DNA of 25,181 nt from a virus, in the IMG/VR virus record IMGVR_UViG_3300031622_000018, positions 1-25,181 of that record. One strand, written 5' to 3'. The notes below the pieces were generated by a model. It was not told where the DNA came from, did not search any database, and saw only the letters and a list, made by a program, of their open reading frames with translations. Positions 20,716 through 25,181 of the stretch are shown piece by piece. Position 1 is the stretch's first letter, and the number at the start of each line of letters is the position of its first letter. Made by a program: the position numbers and the translations under genes.

Positions 20716-21159
20716 CTATTTATACGAAATACCCAGATGATCTTCAGTTAAAATCTTGAACTCCATACCATTATCTGCACACCATTCTGTTGCATATCGC
20801 CACTTAGCATCGTTCACACCATAGGTTATAACCTCATTCATCCATCGTCTGGTTCGCCTCTTGGGTTCCTTGGGTGGTTTGCACTGCACCTTTGGTTTAA
20901 CCTCAATTACCATCTTCTTAATCGCACCATCAGCCTGTTTGACCTTGATATAGAAATCTGGAAAGTATCTGTGCATACGGCCATCTTTAGGTGATAAATA
21001 GGGTATAATGATCTCTTCACTACCCCATTCAATTATGGATTTGCTGTTATCACAGTATACCATAAACTTACGTTCCCAGAGAGAACGATAAACTATGTTC
21101 TGTGAATTACCCTTATATTTTTCGGGTTTGGTTGGTGTGTATCGACCTTTGTATGACAT
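20716..21159 (-). CDS. 4: head completion protein gp4-like
   Basis: The chosen start at 21159 gives 147 residues (T4 gp4 is about 150), beginning MSYKGRYTPTKPEKYKGN. The following NIVYRSLWERKFMVYCD, SEEIIIPYLSP with RYFPDFYI and VIEVKPKVQ carry the nuclease-like E...D...ExK arrangement of the TnsA-like fold seen in gp4. gp4 acts in the last step of head completion before tail joining. Alternative ATG at 21201 would extend it by 14 residues and overlap the divergent gp48 gene. Confidence 0.88.
   Translation of the reverse strand: MSYKGRYTPTKPEKYKGNSQNIVYRSLWERKFMVYCDNSKSIIEWGSEEIIIPYLSPKDGRMHRYFPDFYIKVKQADGAIKKMVIEVKPKVQCKPPKEPKRRTRRWMNEVITYGVNDAKWRYATEWCADNGMEFKILTEDHLGISYK
20717..20724 (-). 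promoter_or_regulatory. TATAAATA on the minus strand, doubtful late promoter
   Basis: The octamer encodes the end of gp4 (Tyr-Lys-stop). Late-promoter geometry would place the transcription start on the A of the next ATG at 20711, giving a leaderless mRNA, so chance is the simpler reading. Confidence 0.2.
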
Positions 21160-21161
21160 CT

Positions 21162-21169
21162 TATAAATA
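21162..21169 (+). promoter_or_regulatory. T4-type late promoter before gene 48
   Basis: A perfect TATAAATA lies in the 40-nt gap between divergent gp4 and gp48. The predicted transcription start near 21175 leaves a leader of about 25 nt containing AATAAGGA before the ATG at 21200. Confidence 0.72.
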
Positions 21170-21199
21170 GTTCCACTAGAGTAATAAGGATATTTAGAC

Positions 21200-22339
21200 A
21201 TGGCATTAAGAGACGCTTTCGTAAACATCGCAAAGAACGCAGCAGCTAGTGCTGCAACAGGTTTTGTTAGTGGAGTTGCTAGTAGTCTAAGGTCGGGGTT
21301 GGGTGGTTCATCCTCTAGTTCTGGGTCTAGTCCTCTACAAACTAATTTTAATCCAGAACCATCAATTCTTCTGTATCCCTCTGATGTTGGTACTAACATG
21401 CACCAAGCAAGTTATATCCTGTTTGCTCGTCATTCTGTGTCGGGTGCAAAGGTTAAACCAGCAAAACATGCACCAAAAGTTACTTGGCATCAAGCCCTTG
21501 CTACCCTCCCCAACGGCGTACATCAAGAAGCTGTTCGAAAAAAACAAGCAAAAATGCAAGACGAAGCAGATGGAGCAGCTGCTCAGTCTCAAGCCACGGG
21601 TGGTGCTGGACCTAATGGCACAAGTAGATCACTACTATTGCAACGCAGGAATGTTCAAAGAACTGGAACCGCTATCGGATTGTATATGCCACCTTCTGTC
21701 AATGTCAGTTACAATATGGATTACAGTGAGGGTGAGATTGGTGTGATGGGTGAAGCGCTCTATGGGTTGTTTAAGGATTATCAAGAAGGAACACTTGGAT
21801 TTGACTCATTTTCTAAACAAGCTGGTCTGATGGGAACAGGTCTTGAAAAACTGGGTGTGGGTATGATTGACAAAGTTATTCCCGGCGCAAAGGATTTGTA
21901 TGCAATTGAACAGGGTGCAATTATTACACCCAGAACAGAGATGATGTTTAGGGGCACTGGTAGAAGGTCATTTTCTTTTTCTTTCACATTCATTCCAAAA
22001 GACAGGACAGAAACAAAAATAGTTCATGACATCATAAAAGAGTTTAAAGTTGGTATGTCTCCCACATTTAAAACTTCAGGCAGCACAAGAGAGATGACCA
22101 TTCCTGATGTATTCTCAATTCAATACATGCATATAAATTCACAGAATCAATACATCAATAAAATTGGTAAATGTTATTTAAAGACAATGGATGTATCGTA
22201 TGGTGGGGACAAGTTTGTAACATATAATGAAGATATGCTTGCTGAACTTGATGGCGTAGCCCCGCAGAAAACAACCATTAGTCTATCCTTTCAAGAACTG
22301 GAAATCATGGATAGAACTCTTGTAGAGGCTGGGTACTAA
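21200..22339 (+). CDS. 48: baseplate tail tube cap gp48-like
   Basis: The 379-residue protein has a small-residue-rich N-terminus (Ala, Gly and Ser runs to residue 45), then an internal region with LYMPPSVNVSYNMDYSEGEI near residues 165-184 and PRTEMMFRGTGRRSFSFSFT near 243-262, followed by FIPKDRTETKIVHDIIKEFK. These are features of T4 gp48 (364 residues), which caps the hub and starts tail tube polymerisation. AAGGA precedes the start. gp53 follows after 1 nt. Confidence 0.83.
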   Translation: MALRDAFVNIAKNAAASAATGFVSGVASSLRSGLGGSSSSSGSSPLQTNFNPEPSILLYPSDVGTNMHQASYILFARHSVSGAKVKPAKHAPKVTWHQALATLPNGVHQEAVRKKQAKMQDEADGAAAQSQATGGAGPNGTSRSLLLQRRNVQRTGTAIGLYMPPSVNVSYNMDYSEGEIGVMGEALYGLFKDYQEGTLGFDSFSKQAGLMGTGLEKLGVGMIDKVIPGAKDLYAIEQGAIITPRTEMMFRGTGRRSFSFSFTFIPKDRTETKIVHDIIKEFKVGMSPTFKTSGSTREMTIPDVFSIQYMHINSQNQYINKIGKCYLKTMDVSYGGDKFVTYNEDMLAELDGVAPQKTTISLSFQELEIMDRTLVEAGY

Positions 22340-22340
22340 G

Positions 22341-22883
22341 ATGTATTTTTCCCAATTCCCAGTAATTTACTATGACGCTGTTGGTAATGGTGATCCCAAG
22401 GTAGTCACACATCTACTCAAACGTGTTGCATTACACAGTAAAGCAAGTGAAACCGTATCTCTATTTGACACCTATGATGTTAGGAATGGCGAGACACCTG
22501 AGATGATTGCACATAAGTATTATGATGATGCAGAGTATCATTGGGTGATCCTATTGGTCAATAACATCACAGACAGGTATCACCAGTGGCCCATGAACAC
22601 TAGACAGTTTCTTGCACATCTTGCTGAGAGGTATGACAATGTAAATGCAACACACCACTATGAAATTAATCAGGTGTCGGGTGACATCACAAAAAAGATA
22701 GATATCGGTCTTACCAATATAGACACTGATGGTAACACTATTGCAGATGCAACACTGGTCACAAATAGAGAATATGAAGAAGAAAAGCAGGACGTACTCA
22801 GGAAGATACGATTGTTGGACCCAGAATATTTGGAACAGTTTGTAGAGGAATTTGAGGCATTGGTTTCTAATACAGAGGATTAG
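22341..22883 (+). CDS. 53: baseplate wedge subunit gp53-like
   Basis: The 180-residue protein matches T4 gp53 (196 residues): an N-terminal Phe/Tyr-rich segment, then the LysM-like part DTYDVRNGETPEMIAHKYYD and DAEYHWVILLVNNITDRYHQ near residues 50-83, followed by WPMNTRQFLAHLAERY and a C-terminal LDPEYLEQFVEEFEAL. gp53 joins neighbouring wedges in the baseplate. It is translated right after gp48. Confidence 0.85.
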   Translation: MYFSQFPVIYYDAVGNGDPKVVTHLLKRVALHSKASETVSLFDTYDVRNGETPEMIAHKYYDDAEYHWVILLVNNITDRYHQWPMNTRQFLAHLAERYDNVNATHHYEINQVSGDITKKIDIGLTNIDTDGNTIADATLVTNREYEEEKQDVLRKIRLLDPEYLEQFVEEFEALVSNTED

Positions 22884-22887
22884 TTGA

Positions 22888-24192
22888 GTGGCACAAACAG
22901 AACTTAAAAGTGGTGGTGAGTTTAACATTATCCAATGTGATTTGGTTTTGACTACAGGCAAGGTAGTTGGACTCAAGGCGTCTATTATGGGACTTACAAT
23001 ATTTGAGGGAATAGACCAACTTACCGTAACAGGGACTATGACAATCCAAGATGCTTTCAACCTAGCATCCTTCGGTCCTATCATTGGACAAGAATACCTT
23101 AGACTCAAAATTGCAACACCAAATTTAAAGGGTGGTGAGAATACAATTGACTACTCATCAAAACCATTCGTGGTTACAAGTATTGATGATAGGGTTGACA
23201 TTGGTAATGGCGTTCAAGCCACCACTTTGACATTCTGTTCAAGAGAATTTGTGATCAATCAAAGAGCCAGAGTTAGAAGAACACTAGTAGGATCATATTC
23301 AGATATCGTTCAAACGATGGTAGAAACTGACCTAGACAGCGATAAAAAATTGTACTCTGAACCTAGTGCTGACAAGAAAAAGATAATTGCACCAAATGTA
23401 AAACCTCTTGATGTCATAGATATCGCAACGAAGAATGCTGTATCAGAGAAATTCAATCAATCAACATATTTCTTCTGGGAAAGTACCTCTGGGTTCAATT
23501 TCAGAACTCTTGGGAATATGTACGCTCAAACACCTGTCATGTCATATTTAAGCAGTACAGCAGGAACACGAACGAAAGATGGTGTAAGAGATATCTTGGC
23601 AGAGTTGTCTGCGATTGAAAGTTACAGAATAACCGGCTCCCCCGACACCGTGTGGAATTATGCAACAGGTATATTTTCGTCTGAATTGATCGTCCACGAT
23701 ATCATATCTAAAAGTTACCAAAAACATATATATAATTACAGTGACAATTTTTCAGAGGAGCAACACCTTGGAACAAAACCCCTTGCAACCAATGACCCTG
23801 ATGGAATCAGTGTATCATCCTTTCCATCCAAACAGTATCTAAAACCTACTGTGGGTGTTGGTACAGATCAGAGTTTTAATGATGAATTTTACCAGTATTC
23901 ATATGGATCAAACAAGTTGGAATTAATGCAGGCAAGAAATTCACAATTGTCAATGATGGAATCAGCACTACAGTTGAGTATCGATGTTGTCGGTACTACT
24001 GTTGTCAAAGCTGGAGACATTGTAGAGATTACAATACCTAGTGTCGCTGCCGTCAAGACTACCAAAAACGAAACAGAAGATATGATGTATAACGGTAATT
24101 TCCTTATCAGGTCTTTACGGCATGATTTTGATATCTCTAACAGCAAACACAGAATGTCCATGAACGTCACTAAAGACGCCATGAGTAAATAA
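22888..24192 (+). CDS. baseplate hub protein, gp27-like
   Basis: The start is GTG with AGAGGAT upstream. The 434-residue protein (T4 gp27 is 391) is beta-rich: EFNIIQCDLVLTTGKVVGLK and LTIFEGIDQLTVTGTMTIQD near the N-terminus, then a long middle with FFWESTSGFNFRTLG near 195-209, a typical hub-domain signature, and a closing VVKAGDIVEITIPSV and FLIRSLRHDF. These fit phage hub proteins of the gp27/gpD type that hold the spike. The gp27 link is by fold-like pattern and by the gp48-gp53 context, not by close similarity. Confidence 0.62.
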   Translation: MAQTELKSGGEFNIIQCDLVLTTGKVVGLKASIMGLTIFEGIDQLTVTGTMTIQDAFNLASFGPIIGQEYLRLKIATPNLKGGENTIDYSSKPFVVTSIDDRVDIGNGVQATTLTFCSREFVINQRARVRRTLVGSYSDIVQTMVETDLDSDKKLYSEPSADKKKIIAPNVKPLDVIDIATKNAVSEKFNQSTYFFWESTSGFNFRTLGNMYAQTPVMSYLSSTAGTRTKDGVRDILAELSAIESYRITGSPDTVWNYATGIFSSELIVHDIISKSYQKHIYNYSDNFSEEQHLGTKPLATNDPDGISVSSFPSKQYLKPTVGVGTDQSFNDEFYQYSYGSNKLELMQARNSQLSMMESALQLSIDVVGTTVVKAGDIVEITIPSVAAVKTTKNETEDMMYNGNFLIRSLRHDFDISNSKHRMSMNVTKDAMSK

Positions 24193-24255
24193 CATAAGGA
24201 GAAGTCCATTTCTAACACCTCTATATCCACACATCAACAGCGAAAGGAACTAAAA

Positions 24256-24447
24256 ATGGCTAAGTCCAAGAACCGCATTAAGAAGATGACATTCCAAACA
24301 CAAGAGCGCACATTAGATTGCACTCCACTTTCAGATGATGATAAATATATTATAGAGATGTCAGGATATGGGAAAAACGAAAACCACACGCAAAATAAAG
24401 ACATTCATCGAACTATAGGAAGGTCCACAAGACCCCAATATATTTAA
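24256..24447 (+). CDS. small hypothetical ORF, possibly degraded
   Basis: The 63-residue ORF has AAAGGA upstream of its ATG. It begins MAKSKNRIKKMTFQTQERTL and ends in a polar, low-complexity region. It lies in the same frame as the hub gene, whose TAA is 63 nt upstream, with no stop between. Its second half overlaps the P-loop gene remnant in another frame, so this may be a surviving 5' fragment fused to noise. Confidence 0.4.
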   Translation: MAKSKNRIKKMTFQTQERTLDCTPLSDDDKYIIEMSGYGKNENHTQNKDIHRTIGRSTRPQYI

Positions 24448-24517
24448 ATCATTATTCCTTGCAGGTGGGCCGGGCAGCGGTAAATCATACGTTGTCCGGT
24501 ACTCCATAAAACTTTAA
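24368..24517 (+). pseudogene. P-loop ATPase/kinase gene remnant
   Basis: One frame reads MGKTKTTRKIKTFIEL, an in-frame TAG (24416-24418), then EGPQDPNIFKSLFLAGGPGS followed by GKSYVVRYSIKL and a stop at 24515-24517. LAGGPGSGKSYVV is a textbook Walker A, and the sequence before it fits phage P-loop proteins of zeta-toxin/kinase type. The gene ends directly after Walker A, so most of the enzyme is gone. It probably is a deletion remnant next to the inserted promoter cassettes. Confidence 0.65.
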
Positions 24518-24535
24518 AAATAGCTCATTTTTTCC

Positions 24536-24564
24536 TTGACAAACCCTGATCTATGGTCTATACT
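24536..24564 (+). promoter_or_regulatory. sigma70-type early promoter, family A
   Basis: TTGACA at 24536-24541 and TATACT at 24559-24564 are separated by 17 nt. Spacer and downstream bases (CTATGGTC, then GAGGTATA and GAGAAAA) nearly copy the promoter at 2311. Confidence 0.87.
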
Positions 24565-24593
24565 GAGGTATACACTGAGAAAAAGGAAGACAG

Positions 24594-24797
24594 ATGATAC
24601 TGACCCTCAAAGGACTTACTGGCCACGGTAAGAACCGAATCAACGAACACGGAGACAAGTGGGAAGTCCTAAAGCTTCCCCCCGGCGTTCTGGGTATGGA
24701 CCCCACACCCTCATTACCCCCCATAAAATCACTGAAAACAGGTGAATGGCGTTGGTTAGATGGTGTGAATTTTTCTTGGATTCCTGAGCGATTTTAG
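24594..24797 (+). CDS. small hypothetical protein behind early promoter
   Basis: The 67-residue product starts MILTLKGLTGHGKNRINEHG, continues with DKWEVLKLPPGVLG, is proline-rich in the middle and ends GEWRWLDGVNFSWIPERF. AAGGAAG precedes the ATG. No family recognised. It fills the space between two early-type promoters, so it is a single-gene transcription unit and a candidate early take-over protein (inference). Confidence 0.65.
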   Translation: MILTLKGLTGHGKNRINEHGDKWEVLKLPPGVLGMDPTPSLPPIKSLKTGEWRWLDGVNFSWIPERF

Positions 24798-24826
24798 TTG
24801 ACAGATTCTATTTCGTGTGGTATACT
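24798..24826 (+). promoter_or_regulatory. sigma70-type early promoter
   Basis: TTGACA at 24798-24803 and TATACT at 24821-24826 have a 17-nt spacer ending CGTGTGG, the same end as the epimerase and tmRNA promoters, and a downstream AGGTATAAT as in family A. It starts directly after the preceding stop codon. Confidence 0.87.
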
Positions 24827-24856
24827 TAGGTATAATCAGAAATCAAGAGGTTACAA

Positions 24857-25181
24857 ATGGTTGACAGAATTACGATGAACAAGGGCGTTACTCTTGGATA
24901 TGGTAATCTAGACGATCTAGAACTCGTTGGTCGTGCCTTTGGGTACGATATCTACATTGATAAAGAAAGCACATATTGTGATATTTGGGTCTATGACCGC
25001 AATGTGACCAAACGGTGCCGCCGTTCTGTGACATATGATGATGGTCTGATGGAATCTCGTTATCGCATCGCTGCGAAGGTAGAGATGAGTAAAGAACGTG
25101 GCGCATGGCATATTGACATGTTAAGTGTCGATAGCCGGTACAAGGGTAATAACCTTGCCATCAAGATTTACAAGTTCCTCA
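24857..25181 (+). CDS. probable GNAT-type acetyltransferase, 3' end outside window
   Basis: The ORF starts at an ATG with AAGAGG upstream and is open to the last base (108 codons seen). The product begins MVDRITMNKGVTLGYGNLDD, has YCDIWVYDRN in the middle, and ends with WHIDMLSVDSRYKGNNLAIK followed by IYKFL. The last part reads like the acetyl-CoA-binding motif A of GNAT enzymes (V..RYKG..LA..IY..L), with Asn in place of the usual Gly. An acetyltransferase expressed early could modify host proteins or small molecules. Partial, so tentative. Confidence 0.6.
   Translation, partial: MVDRITMNKGVTLGYGNLDDLELVGRAFGYDIYIDKESTYCDIWVYDRNVTKRCRRSVTYDDGLMESRYRIAAKVEMSKERGAWHIDMLSVDSRYKGNNLAIKIYKFL

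Noticed and set aside
1-25181. CRISPR arrays, insertion sequences, integrase or attachment sites
   Set aside because: I saw no regularly spaced repeats, transposase or integrase-like protein. The tRNA-Thr has no partial copy visible nearby, and the gene content is that of a lytic phage.

Overview
The window is a piece of a T4-like marine myovirus genome. The evidence is a set of T4-type core genes: RNase H (rnh), gp33, gp59 and gp32 for replication and late transcription, and gp4, gp26, gp48 and gp53 for virion assembly. They are mixed with accessory genes typical of ocean T4-like phages: phoH, thyX, several 2-oxoglutarate/Fe(II) oxygenases, a SleB-type hydrolase and a nucleotide-sugar epimerase. 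A circularly permuted, two-piece tmRNA gene with the layout known from alphaproteobacteria points to an alphaproteobacterial host. That host assignment is inference, not proof.

Layout. 1-6.7 kb: a tightly overlapping plus-strand operon (mostly ATGA and TAATG junctions) with oxygenases, rnh, a zincin-like protein, SleB and many small unknown genes. 6.7-10.1 kb: a late-promoter-like box and folded leader before phoH, a T4-type lysozyme, a PD-(D/E)XK nuclease, a small exported protein, and an epimerase gene bracketed by 53-bp direct repeats that each carry a promoter. 10.05-10.45 kb: the permuted tmRNA, with a 40-residue ORF in its internal spacer. 10.5-16.2 kb: a small probable DNA-binding protein, a beta-barrel-like exported protein, then gp33, gp59, tRNA-Thr, a PP-loop enzyme, thyX, an MptE/DUF115-like protein and gp32, ending at a strong terminator. 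16.2-21.2 kb: a minus-strand tail and head block reading gp4, unknown, gp19-like tube protein, gp26 with a probable -1 frameshift into a gp51-like extension, an EF-hand membrane protein, and a probable tape measure protein. 21.2-24.2 kb: divergent plus-strand baseplate genes gp48, gp53 and a gp27-like hub protein. 24.2-25.2 kb: a P-loop gene remnant and two promoter-plus-small-gene units, the last running off the window.

How it works together. Strong sigma70-type promoters, all with 17-nt spacers, precede small accessory genes, the tmRNA and gp32, which suits early or middle transcription by host polymerase. TATAAATA boxes of the T4 late type precede gp48 and phoH and coincide with the -10 of the tmRNA promoter. 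gp33 encoded here would be the late coactivator. rnh, gp59 and gp32 serve the replisome, thyX supplies dTMP, and SleB and the T4-type lysozyme attack the cell wall.

Most notable: (1) the permuted phage tmRNA with an ORF inside its spacer; (2) a textbook U_UUU_UUA slippery site with an upstream Shine-Dalgarno-like element joining gp26 to a start-less gp51-like ORF just before the tape measure gene; (3) the branched leader before phoH; (4) the repeat-flanked epimerase cassette. Identifications rest on reading the sequence and recalling families; no database search was possible.
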